Positions 23,001 through 33,486 of a stretch of 64,000 nt of DNA are shown here, one piece after another. A program made the translations under genes and the position numbers. Source of the DNA: Ceratothoa steindachneri (lineage: Eukaryota; Arthropoda; Malacostraca; Isopoda; Cymothoidae); the NCBI GenBank assembly GCA_963969495.1, contig OZ018321.1:125725598-125789597 (forward strand). Reading direction: 5' to 3'. Each line of letters begins with the position of its first letter. Position 1 is the stretch's first letter. Under the pieces are notes generated by a model that saw only the letters and a program-made list of their open reading frames with translations, did not search any database and was not told the origin of the DNA.

Positions 23001-25118
23001 GGACGAGTGCCCTCTTATTCTCGTGACGACCTTGACCGGGCGTGGACTCTGGCTGAGGGTTGGTTTCTACCAAGTCAATGTTCTCTCCTGGATAAGAGCG
23101 TGCCGTCTAGCGCAAGAGTACCATTATGTCAGTGCTCGCCTCGTGAAGCACCTCATTTTTTAAAATTCCCGCGTGGTGACGGTGATCCCGATTGAGGCCT
23201 CACTAGAGTTATGGCCAGGTGGTGAGAAGGGTGCCCATCCACGAACCAAAGGAGTGTTTTCTAGCTTCTCGCGCCCCCTTATACCAAGGTTAGGCGATGT
23301 TTTACTTATTGGAATGTAGTCATCAATTTGACAAAAATATATGTCAACTCAAAATAATTCCAGAGGTCGGTCACTTTGCAAGAGAAAATAGAAAAGGTTG
23401 GTGGGCTATATTCCGCATTCAGCCGTTCTCGTTTTTTTCAGGATTCCAACCTTTTGCGCGTTAATGTATGGTATTTTTACCTGTACAGTAAAACACTCCA
23501 ACCATTATTTGCCCAATTTGATTTGGCACTTCCCAAATGCGCAACTCGCAAATGACCAGCCCTAGAGGCAAAGCGACAAATTGCCTCCCTTAGTCACTCA
23601 TAATAGTCGTTGACAAGTCGGCCAGGATCTGAAGAGCTGTCATGTGACAATCTTTTTGTAAGCCTGGAACCCAACAAAGCACTAAATCTCGCCCACCATA
23701 AGCAGTACAACCATATATTCACCAGAAAAAAGCCACAGGGGTGCGGTCAGACCATTTATCGCCGGGAATTGGACATTGGGACAATCCGAGCCACTAAATA
23801 ATCTCACCCCAATGCCCAAGAATACTCAAGTCCTGATGTTTTGAAAATAAGGGGCGTTAAACTGTGTTGCTTATAAGAGTTCCAAAACCTCTGTTGTGAC
23901 AAATTATGAGGTAGCTGCTCAGGTCCTTAAACGAAAGAAAAATACCAAATTGAGCGTCAAAATTGGGAAGGCTGAGTCGTGGAAGGCTGAGAAAATCAAT
24001 AGAAATGCCATATACTGTATGCTATTCAGTATCTTTCACAAGACTCAAATTAATGTTGCAAATCATCAACTTTATAAAAAACCTTCCAAATTAATAATAT
24101 CTTTATGTCAAAAATAAATCAGAATGGTTTTTAGAAAAAATCTTAATATGGAATAATTTATTAACTCAATACAGAGCTTGAGAAATAAAAAAAAACACAT
24201 ACACACTCGAGAATTTTGATTGTCCTATAAGAATCCACAACCAATATGTGAATGGTGTAATTGTATCATCTGAAACAAAAAACCGAGTAACTGCAAGATT
24301 TGCCTCGCCCATATCCTTGGGCCATAACTATAATTAGCCTAAAATGGGTTGTGGTATATTGCATTCTTCAATTTAGAGTCCGGTTTTTTTAGACCAAACC
24401 CTTACTTTTGCTATGGATTTATATAGCTTTAAAATATTGGGGGTTTTGCTCCAACAATAAAATCATGTATAATTTCCATTCTTGCTCTTTAAGAGGGATC
24501 AATATTTTTTAAATGAGTTTTTCAGGATGATGAATTGGCATAGGAAGAAGAAGAATTGTATTTTTATTGTATTAACCCTCCCTCAAAAAATACGGTCCAA
24601 GTAAAGAACTTTAGTTGGTTGGGAGCAGTAGAGCACGCAACTCACCTGACCTGCGGTGCTGAGGAGGGCGAATTAACTGTCCCACTTCTTCCCAATATTC
24701 ATACCCCTTAGGATATACTTCTTTTTTTTCCCTTGGGCTGGCCTCGAGTAGGGTTTCGGGCCATTGATGCCCCGTAATTCAGTCCAATGCGATAGAAAAC
24801 GTGCATTGGTTTTCTCCTTCTTTGACGGATCGGTTCCCCTATATTCTTTTATTTTCAGTTCGCAAACTGAGAACAAGTGTTATTAATATAAGTAGGCAAG
24901 CAGATAGGTAGTGTCATCCCTCCGTCACATTGTACACGAGATCCTCTAACCGGAACGTGAAATGTACATAAAAATCAGAATGAGAATCAACGGTGAGTTC
25001 AAAGGCATAAGGAGCTGTTACTCGTTGTGGGAGGGATCGTTGTTGCCGTTTCGTATCAGAGCTACATGGATATATGTCACCCCGATAGAGCGTACTTGTA
25101 CTCCATCGGCAGGTTTTC

Positions 25119-25121
<3 letters not shown>
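23001..25121. other. intergenic, no supported feature
   Basis: No convincing gene. Short open frames at 23610-23801 and 23896-24117 show no known motif and lack splice or promoter context. From about 24120 the DNA is AT-rich with dense stops. Confidence 0.5.

Positions 25122-25169
<48 letters not shown>
25122..25169. repeat. (GA)n microsatellite
   Basis: GA dinucleotides with one GGA interruption near 25156. The repeat explains the RERERE/SLSLSL frames on the two strands. Confidence 0.97.
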
Positions 25170-25564
25170 AGGCGGAGGGAGAAGGTATGTAGGGTTGTGA
25201 AGGCTGGGAGGGAAATGATAGTGGTGTTATGATTATCTGTATGTATGTTGATGCGTGTAGAGCTAGTTAACCTCTCGTGGGTATCAGCGTATCCGCCCAA
25301 TGGGCATCCAGCTCGTGACATCGCTGAGGACTTTATGTCCCTTGAACCCTCACCTCGACATCACAAATCGAACGTCGTGTCCACTCTGAGGGCGGGCGAC
25401 GCTCCCGTTACCGGAGGATGGCAGACGTGAAGCGGAGTGATGCTCAATACGGTGTGCAAAGCGCAACGGATTTTGAGTCAACCAAACGAAAGCGACGGCT
25501 AAAATTTGAGATTTGTTTTGGAGTTCCTCTGCTTTGCGGGTCTATGCTTATCAGGGTACACCGA

Positions 25565-25745
25565 GGGGCGGCAATCTGGCTGAGTGGGTAAAACCTCACC
25601 ATGAGTGAAGTTAAGTCACGTAGGGTGCGGTTAGTTGCCGGATGGATTTAAGAGTCGGGTCGACTTTGCGGTGCCTACTAGCTCCTGTAGCGCCCCGTGG
25701 TTCGAATTCCACGTTGAACTTCGAGACTTGCCTCAATCAAAGGTG
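25565..25745 (+). repeat. candidate tRNA-derived SINE
   Basis: TGGCTGAGTGGGTAAAACC (from 25576) resembles a pol III A box (TGGCNNAGTGG). GGTTCGAATTCC (25699-25710) resembles a B box with one extra T. The boxes are about 110 bases apart, too far for a tRNA gene, and no acceptor stem pairs around them. A tRNA-related SINE or a tRNA relic with an insertion is possible. No second copy was found in the window. Confidence 0.35.
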
Positions 25746-25852
25746 CCAACTGGATAAAAGAAAATAAATACAGCAGATCACTTATTACTTTATGTAGTTT
25801 CCTTTGCCTTAAATGACATCTTTTGGCATTTCTTACATTTGCTTACTCAGTT

Positions 25853-25925
25853 AAGTTAGGTTTTGTTCGGGTTGGTTAGGTTAGGTTAGGTTAAGTTTGG
25901 TTAAGCTAGTTTAAGTAAGGATAGC
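25853..25925 (+). repeat. degenerate TTAGG-type repeat tract
   Basis: Contains GGTTAGGTTAGGTTAGGTTA and looser variants (TTAAGTTAGGTTTTG before, TTTGGTTAAGC after). TTAGG is the ancestral arthropod telomere repeat. Short interstitial tracts like this are common in arthropod genomes and support the taxonomic guess. Confidence 0.8.
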
Positions 25926-27181
25926 TTACGTCTTGTTCTGGTCAGGTTGTTTCTTCTTTCAATTATTTGAATAATTTATTCATCAGTTGGATATTGCGAA
26001 TGCAATCTCATTAGGCACATCATTTTAAGGGATCGTCAGGCGTGGGGCAACCGTGTTGCAGCTGACATCTGTAGCATCGCTTGTTTCCTCGGCAATAACA
26101 CCCGCAAGGAGATTTGCTTTCATTTTTTAGGTCTGGTGGGTTTGGGAGTTCTGCACTTCCTCTCGGACTCGGGAGCAACATCTAGTTTCCTTTTTAAATT
26201 ACCTTCCATCGACATTTTTCACCTCTTTCTTCAGTTTTTTTACCAAATCTTTCTTCACAAAACCTTTAGAATGCAATCCTTCATTGGTTTTCGCTTTTTC
26301 AATTAAATCTCATTTGAAATAGATTTCTGCGAAAGCAACGTATCACGAGAAGCCGTTGCTATTGAGAGCAATTGTGTAGACGTCATATTCTTGTTATGTA
26401 GATCGGGTATATTTTTTAGATCTCATGCTCTAGGTATCTAGATTTGGCATAGTTACTAGAGCTCATAGAATCTTTGTCCTCGTAAAGAAACTCGCAAGAA
26501 GTATAAGATTTTGGTTCCTTAAATAATGGGCTCTTTCTCAGGGTCATAAAACCGTCCCCTAGTTATTTTCATAAAACTTTTTCAAATTTTCGTTTATTCA
26601 ATACATTTTCATCCTTTTGGCTTCTTAGTGGCTTGACATTCCAGAAACTTTGGTTGTAAAAGGTTAATGGAGCTGTAATGGCCGAAGAATTATTCTGTCT
26701 CGGGTGGTTAAGTCGTCGTTTTGTTCCCAAGAGGACGGCCATTCGTTTGTGACAGATAAACACAAAAAATAAATTGGCGACGCATCATTGTCGACCCCAC
26801 CGGATCTTCGGCAGTATTATGTGGCTGGGGAAAAATCCAATACGGAAAAAGAAATACGAGAGCATAAAAATCGATGATGTTCTCATTATAGCTCCCTCAG
26901 AGATAAAAAACAAAGGGAACAACAAAAAACAAAAGATCACGAGACCATAAATTCTTGATAAAAAACGAGGCGCAGAATTTATAAAACTGCGACTCTTTAG
27001 ATATTTGGTATAAGCAGGCTGGAGAAGGCTGTGAGAGCGTTCTAATCGAAAAGAACAGATGAAGCGTCTTAAATATTAGTTCATCGACCGTTGCATTTGC
27101 TGGGAAGCTTTCTTAGATGTGGATAACGGCCTTCAAACTACTTGAAATGACACGCAAGTGGTCTCTTTTAGATGTGACTTG
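25926..27181. other. intergenic, no supported feature
   Basis: Mixed AT-rich DNA. No ORF above about 65 codons, and no motif recognised on either strand. Confidence 0.5.
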
Positions 27182-27212
27182 CAAAGATACCCGGCGTTGT
27201 CCGGGCTAAAAA
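27180..27212 (-). other. candidate Helitron 3' terminus (hairpin)
   Basis: On the reverse strand CCCGG-ACAACG-CCGGG forms a short GC-rich hairpin followed by TATCTTTGCAAGT. Helitrons end in a 16-20-nt hairpin a few bases before CTRR. Here the expected CTAG is CAAG, one base off. The matching 5' TC end, which should lie at higher coordinates, was not located. Confidence 0.35.
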
Positions 27213-27776
27213 ACTATCTTGAACAAATAAAATTCTCTGCTTGAGTTGAATTACGCAATTAAAAGTCGGTAGGTATAAAAAATAAGGTTAATTTTGCTTT
27301 TGAGCAATGGAATAGTGTATCATGAAAGACTAACGGAGAACGATTTCCACATTACAGTAGTGCGGCAAGGGCGAGCAAGCGGGTGGGCGGGCAGGCGGGT
27401 GAGCAGGCAAACGTGAGTACGCGGTAGCAACCCCAGACTTTAAAGCGCGCCTCAAGCAGATGGGCGGAAGTTTTAACTAAATATCTAAATTATTCGAGTC
27501 TCGGGCATGCTGCTAATAGGTATTATCGAGTGGTTTTTAAATATTGCAGTCGCATAATTGGTCTGGCAAACCATAATTTTTTCACGGGCAATGATGATAT
27601 CTTATTTGCAACTCATAGCCGCCATTAGTTGTCAAGAAAAAAAAAATAGAAAGGGTATATATTCGAACCTAACTAAACCTATCAACAAGGTATTGCCAGA
27701 TTTTCTCCGTGTCAAGTTACCCCCAATGGTGAGCTTTTTTGGCCTTCATGGTCGCTCTAAGTGGCCTTCTATAGCG

Positions 27777-27777
<1 letters not shown>

Positions 27778-27848
<71 letters not shown>
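27778..27848. repeat. (TA)n microsatellite
   Basis: About 71 bases of uninterrupted TA dinucleotides. Confidence 0.98.
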
Positions 27849-27852
<4 letters not shown>

Positions 27853-28949
27853 CAAACAGACTTTCGGAAATATATATTAGCTATAAAGTTTGAGTTATTT
27901 ACTGAGATAAAAAGGTACTTGTATAATCCAACTAAGGCTTAGTACCTTTCTATCTTTCTATTGAGATAACTGGGGATAGAAGAATCAGAGAAATAGGATA
28001 ACTACCAGAAATAGTATAATGGATTGTGTTCTGTTGTTAGAGCGGAGTTAATCTGGACCCAGCAAGATTCAGTATCATATGTTGAAACAAAAACAGCAAA
28101 TACATAAACTGGAATTAGTCGAACTACCGCACAAAAGCGACGACATCGATAAGCAGGAAGACACCTTTTGAATTAAAGAGGGTCTCTCCTCGCGACTGTC
28201 TACAAGGGCATTAGGTGCCGCAATAAGTTCTATCTACAAATTAGCAGGCTATTTCAAAAGACAAACACACCAACAAATGAAAGAAGGTAGCTACATCCAC
28301 CTGAATTGCGTACTTTTGCATTTGGTTATTATACATGATTAATTATCCTGCTCTTTAACCCAGCTTCTGTTTACTGCATCATGGACTTGCAGTTCTTTAT
28401 GCTAGCCTTATGCTCATCATGTTTGGGTGGGTAGAGGTTTGGGATTATCCATTTCCGTCAGACTTAGTGCATACTGTAAGCAGAGACCACCAGAGATTAG
28501 CAGAAATCACCCGGTATTACGAGTAGGAAAAACACTATCAAATACACTGTCACTATATTAAATTTTGCAGTGTCCTTCTTTTTCCCTGGCTTCTCTCAAC
28601 AGCTTTCAGCGCAAGTTTCGACAATTGTTGTTATTTCCTCTTGCCTAACCATGACCGTACGTAAAGTTTTTGACTAAACTCTTTTGTACCCGTCGGTCTA
28701 CAAGTCGATCTACTGGTGTTTCTAGTTTGATTGTCTTACAAGATGACCACAGGAGATGTAGCAGTAGAGTAAAGATTCAGAAAAAACTTTAGAGGGGATA
28801 GAAAGAGTTAAAAGTTCACTTGTTAGACACTAATTCTAGGTATTGTATGCGTGCAAGGTAGAGCTACTGGGTTCGCTGGGGCAAAGAAAAGATGTGGGGG
28901 TGGCAAGATAGGTGCGTGTTTGTTGAAATGCGCTGTTCATTTGGCTGTT
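27849..28949. other. intergenic, no supported feature
   Basis: No convincing coding sequence. The reverse strand of the last few hundred bases may carry further remains of the LINE that is recognisable from 28950 upward. Confidence 0.45.
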
Positions 28950-30060
28950 ATCTTATCTGGTTGAGGATGATCGAGTGCTGTGGGGTATCTTAATGCTATC
29001 GCAACGCATTGTCATTCTATGGTATGGATTTATGTGGGGTCTCTTGCGAGTCTTTCTAACTGTCTTGTTAAAGCTCCCTCGGTGTATGTATTTAGTGGTA
29101 TTAGTTTGAATGTGCTGTGCTTCCCTATGTCATGTTTGACTCGCAACTACAAGTATGAGGAGTGGTTTAAATAGTGTTTTATATAAGTATAGGTGAAATT
29201 TTCGGATGGTAGGAGAGAACCTGTGCATTTTCTTGTTATTTTTTTGGGCTTTTTTTCGTATGATTTTTTGTGTGGGCGGAATTTTAGCAGCTTGTCAAAT
29301 GTTTCCCCTAGAATTTTTTTGTCAGGTGTGAATGTGAGTATTATTGGGTTTAGGTGGCTTGGGTCTGGTGTGTGTTTATTTGTTAGTCATACATGCAGTG
29401 ATCGTGTTGAATTGTAGAGGGCAGTCTTTGTTATTAGGATTCAAGCTATGAGTCACTTATCCTCATAATCTGCCTTCTCGTCCATAATTATTTGTGCTTG
29501 GCGCTGGATTCCCTTTGAGTCCTGGCTGCAGACTAGAATGATCTCGTTTTCTGCATAGAACAGTGTGTGTGTTTGTCTGAGGCTTTCGGGAGGGCGTGAA
29601 GTGTAATTACTGTATATTATGTAAAGTGTGCGTGCCATTACGCTACCCTGGGTCTTACTGGTGTGAATGAGCGTGATGTTGTGTTATTGAATTTTATGGG
29701 ACGCCTCTGGTCGCCAAGGTAGTGAGAGAGAAGGTTTTTGGTTCAGAAAGCGAGAGCTGAGTTTTGTTGGCTCGTTTCCTATGAAGGCTTTCTCTACGTT
29801 CTTGCTAATGGAGGGTGTTTTTTGTGGGGATTGTCGTGTCTTCTGTATGATGTCATGAAAGATGGTCACAACCAGTTGAGTTGACCGCTACCTCTGGAAG
29901 CCATATAGGCAGGGAGATAACCATTAATCTCTCCAGGAAACTACGGAGACGGGTATTAACCATAAGTTCAAGTATCTTACCTAGGTGCTCTAACAGAACA
30001 ATAGGCCTGTAATTGTTTTGTTATATGTAAGAGTTGTGAAAAGTGCCAGACTCAAGGCAA
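28950..30060 (-). pseudogene. reverse-strand LINE reverse transcriptase relic
   Basis: On the reverse strand the RT motifs appear in the right order: NNYRPIVLLEHLGKILE then NTRLRSFLE (30016-29934), YGFQR, stop, RSTQLVV (29904-29870), VEKAF as the remains of the catalytic xEKAFD block (about 29790), TQGSVMARTLYIIYSN (29653-29604, the PQGSVLSP motif), LFYAENEIILVC (29562-29525, where FYADD has become FYAEN), then PSHLNPIILTFTPDKKILGETFD (about 29380-29310). Both catalytic Asp of the FYADD box are gone or altered. No endonuclease or ORF1 is recognisable next to it. It fits the Jockey/CR1/I group of LINEs; the clade is uncertain. Confidence 0.72.
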
Positions 30061-31295
30061 ATAAATAATTTTCAAAGTCTAGTAAGTTAGGGGCGCTTTG
30101 ATTTAGGAATCAAAAAATTATATAAAACTTTTTTTTAAATGAATTTTAAACAGAGAATTAAAGCAAATTTATTCCTAAGGCAAATACATGGAAAGCTCTT
30201 AGAACTCTAAAGGCAAGAAATTCATCGATATTAACTCAGATTTAAAAAGTGAGTTCCTCTTGGTTTCCCCTATTATCTATCGTCTTAGGTTGATCTCAAC
30301 CTTTCCAAATTCCTTGGTTCGAGAGAGAGATAGTCCTATGAACTGATTAGTCTGCTATGAGCGTGGGTGAACTTAAAACTACAAAGCAGAGTGTAAGTAA
30401 GTTTCAGAGTGCAGTTTAGGTTAGCTATTGCTTAGCTAGCTTGGATGGTTCTGGGGTAATATAAACCCAGTACAAAATATACTTTACTACTATGAAAATA
30501 TTATATTTACAAAATTAAAAGGTGTTTTAAGTTAGGTATATAAATATAGAAGACGTACACTAGTCTCGGCTTCAAAGAGCGACCTGGGCGGTGTCGTACA
30601 CCATACACACGAACAGAAAATGGCAGATCGGACGCTCAAATGACCTTGAGCGCACGCAAAACCCAGTTGACGGAGGCTTAAAGGGCGGAGGGTGAGCTTG
30701 TATAAGAGAGTTGTGCGTTGCAATACCTAGAAGATTTGGTCCGAGAGAGTAATCTTGCCTTGTTAGAGACGGCGTGGAGTCCACAATAATAGCCTCTTGA
30801 CAAACGACTATTACGTGAAATGAACTCAGAACTTGCCTTCGGGTTTTGAATACCGAATCGAGAATTTGACGCTTCGTGTTCTGGTAACGGGTACCAATAA
30901 GTACGAGGTTGATTTTCGCGAATTCTAAGAGAATACACGGAACTTGACGGATTCTGCAAGGGTTCGCGCGGAACTAACGTGGACGGGAAGATGGCAGGTA
31001 ATCGCGGATACTCGGGAGACAGTCGGATACTGCTGTAAAAGTCTTGCGTCGGACGTTTTATAGGGGTGAGACGGAGGGGCTTTTCCCCGTGCCCAAAGAG
31101 GGAGGGTTCCAGGTGACAGACGCTTCGCTGGGTGTGCTGGACTTTGCCCGATTCACGCCATCGCAGAATAAACCTCGGCGGGATCCTTCGTGTTCTTGAG
31201 CACATCTCAGGCTTCCGCAAAGTCGGGTCTTCATCCCATCACGACCTTCGCAATTTTAAAGGTGGTAGCGTGAATTAAAAAGGGTCGACTAAATG
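30061..31295. other. intergenic; one unexplained 180-codon reverse frame
   Basis: No recognised gene. The reverse strand is open from 31220 to 30678 (180 codons). The product is rich in Arg, Ser and Pro, has no membrane segment or known motif, and the DNA is CpG-rich compared with its surroundings. It could be a chance frame in a GC-rich repeat, such as an LTR or leader, rather than a gene. Confidence 0.35.
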
Positions 31296-31341
31296 TGTTT
31301 TCTCTCTCTCTCTCATTAAAAGGGCGACAGGGCGCATCTTT

Positions 31342-31384
<43 letters not shown>

Positions 31385-31432
31385 CTCTCTCTTTCTATAT
31401 TTCTCTCTCTATCTCTTTCTCCCTCTCTCACG
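31296..31432. repeat. pyrimidine tract (CT)n/(CTTT)n
   Basis: (CT)n, a short interruption (about 31314-31338), then about ten CTTT units and mixed CT. It lies just 5' of the CR1-type LINE, whose own 3' end also runs into CT tracts. Confidence 0.95.
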
Positions 31433-32310
31433 GGAAGAGAGCTTGTGTGTACCTTTGACTTTTCGAGCTATGTCGGCAGGGATACCTCTCTTCCGGGTAC
31501 CCCTGGTATGGCTTTCCGTGGCGATTTGCTCGGAAACGAGGTTCCAGACTAAGTGCGTCCTTCCTTCCTATTTATACTCTATCCTTCTCCTTTTTTACTT
31601 TTATCCTATCTCTTCCACCTATACAAAAATAAAAAAAGCAAAAAAACCCTACTCCTATTGTGTCACGCTTACGATTTTTCCCTCTATCTACATATAAGGA
31701 CCTGATAGCTACCTCATGCGTAAGAAGAGACGCTTTGGAACCTCTATAAACAACGCCAATCGACGCTCACTGGTTGCGAGAGACTAGGACTAGAGGTGTC
31801 CTAGGCGTTGGGGCAGGATGCCCTGGATGAGGGTAGTGCCCCGTTAACCCCTTCCCTGTGCGTTCTTATTGACCATTCCAAGGGACCGTTGAAGGGTGCC
31901 TATGGTAGCATCAGTTCGAGGTCACGGCCCTTTGTTCCCAGGCTGGTTGCCAAGCCAAAAAAAGCCTTGGGTCGAGTCTCTTGGTGGGGTGGGATATCCA
32001 TTGAACGCTGCTCCGAGATTTCAGCCGTCGTGAAGGAAATTAGTAGGAGTTTAGTACGGAGCGTGTTCCTTTGTTTACATAGTGAAAAATCTATGGCCCC
32101 TTCGGGGACCGTCAGTGCTGCTTGGTTGGGAGCCACGGCACGCCGAGGTTTGGCGACTTGGTCGGACGAACAGCAGCAGAAGGAGCATGCCTTCTTGAAG
32201 ATCCAAAAATTCTCCAAAGGTTAGGAGGGAGAGACTCACGCGGGGCGAAATCGCCACCCCCCCTTTTTTATTTATTGATTGGCCGGTCGCAAAGTTTTTA
32301 CTATCATAAA

Positions 32311-33484
32311 ATGTTAAAAATGACCGGCAAGAAAGGACTAGGAGCACTCAAATACACGTGCGCAATATGCCAGTTAGATAAGTGGTGCGTGGACTTTCCG
32401 GAGGGGTGTTATTCAAAATGCCTCCCGGCCAGTTTCTGCACTGACTGCATTCTAAACGGCCAAATTAAGGAGTTAAAAGAAACATGCAGGGCTTCCGAGA
32501 AGAGGTCTAAGAAGTTCGGGGAGAAAATAAAGAGCCTGAAATTGGAACAAAACGAACTGATTCGCAGGCTCGAGGTCAGGATAGCAGAGCTAACCTCAAA
32601 CCCTGTAATAAACATTACATCTGCAGTATTACCCCCAGAACTAGGCCCGCGTGCTACAACAAATAAACCAGCGAAGAAAATAAAAAAGAAGGGAAAGAAG
32701 AAGGAAGAAGAAAAAGTTGAAATAGAAGATAAAGTAGAAGCAGAAGAAGAAAAGGTAGAAACAAAAGAGTATATAACAAAGAAAGATAAGGGGGAAAAGA
32801 TCAATAAGAAAAGAACAAGAAGAAAAAGAAGAAAAAGAAAAATAAGGTGGAAAAGAAAGAGGAAACCGAAAATTCGCTTCCGGAAGGAAAGCCTCAAACC
32901 TCTGCAGGCAAATATCCGAGGGTTACTCTTGTGGGCGATTCCCAAGCACGAGGTTTGCAGCACCTGCTAGCGGTCCGCCTTCGCACTAGTGTGGAGGTTT
33001 GCTGCCAGGCAGGACGTGGAAAGGACCACATCAGGGTAGAGGCTAAGAAATCTCAGATCTCGGAGAATTCAGTCGTTGCCCTGAGGGTGAGAGGAAGTAA
33101 AGTAGGCCCTAGTGAGAAAATTCTCAACACGGCCATTAGGCCGTGGATAACTGCAGATTGAAAACTCGAAGACGGGTCGTTGTAGGGATGCTCCGAAGAA
33201 GAGGTCCTAGGCGGACAGCTCACTCAAGGAACGTGACCTTGAGCCAGCACATGGCCTACCTCTGTATGGCGGAGGGGGTCTTCTTTCTGGACCCTTACCG
33301 CACCTTTTACAGGCCAAACGACCTCTACCAAAGGGACGGAGTGCACCTTTCATTCGAGGGAAAGGCTGTACTCTGTAACTTAATCCAGGATGTCGTGGAG
33401 CGGATGCAGAGGAGTGTCCGACCCAGAGTGAAGGCGGACGTAAGACAGTATGCCCGTGTCACTACTGGAACAACCTTCTTATAA
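32311..33484 (+). pseudogene. CR1-type ORF1: Cys-rich finger, coiled coil, SGNH esterase (frameshifted)
   Basis: The start at 32311 gives MLKMTGKKGLGALKYTC. Cysteines follow as CAIC, then C, YSKC, SFC, TDC: a C-x2-C...C-x2-C set like a PHD/RING-type finger (residues about 14-50). Then a charged coiled coil (KELKETCRASEKRSKKFGEK, EQNELIRRLEVRIAELTS), then a long Lys/Glu tract ending in Arg/Lys clusters. After a frameshift near 32850 the frame reads YPRVTLVGDSQARGLQ (GDS of the GDSL motif at 32934-32942), and after another near 33145 it reads YQRDGVHLS (Asp 33335, His 33344), the block-V D-x-x-H of SGNH hydrolases. It would bind RNA and possibly act as an esterase; its in vivo role in CR1 elements is unsettled. 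Confidence 0.8.
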
Positions 33485-33486
33485 GT

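Noticed and set aside
25576..25710. A functional tRNA gene
   Set aside because: A-box and B-box-like sequences are about 110 bases apart and there is no pairing acceptor stem.
30678..31220. 180-codon reverse frame as a host gene
   Set aside because: No domain, splice or promoter context, and an Arg/Ser/Pro-rich composition typical of a chance frame in GC-rich DNA. Listed only as an unexplained frame.
32409..32963. 184-codon reverse frame rich in Phe and Leu that looks like membrane segments
   Set aside because: It is the antisense of the Lys/Glu-rich tract of the CR1-type ORF1.
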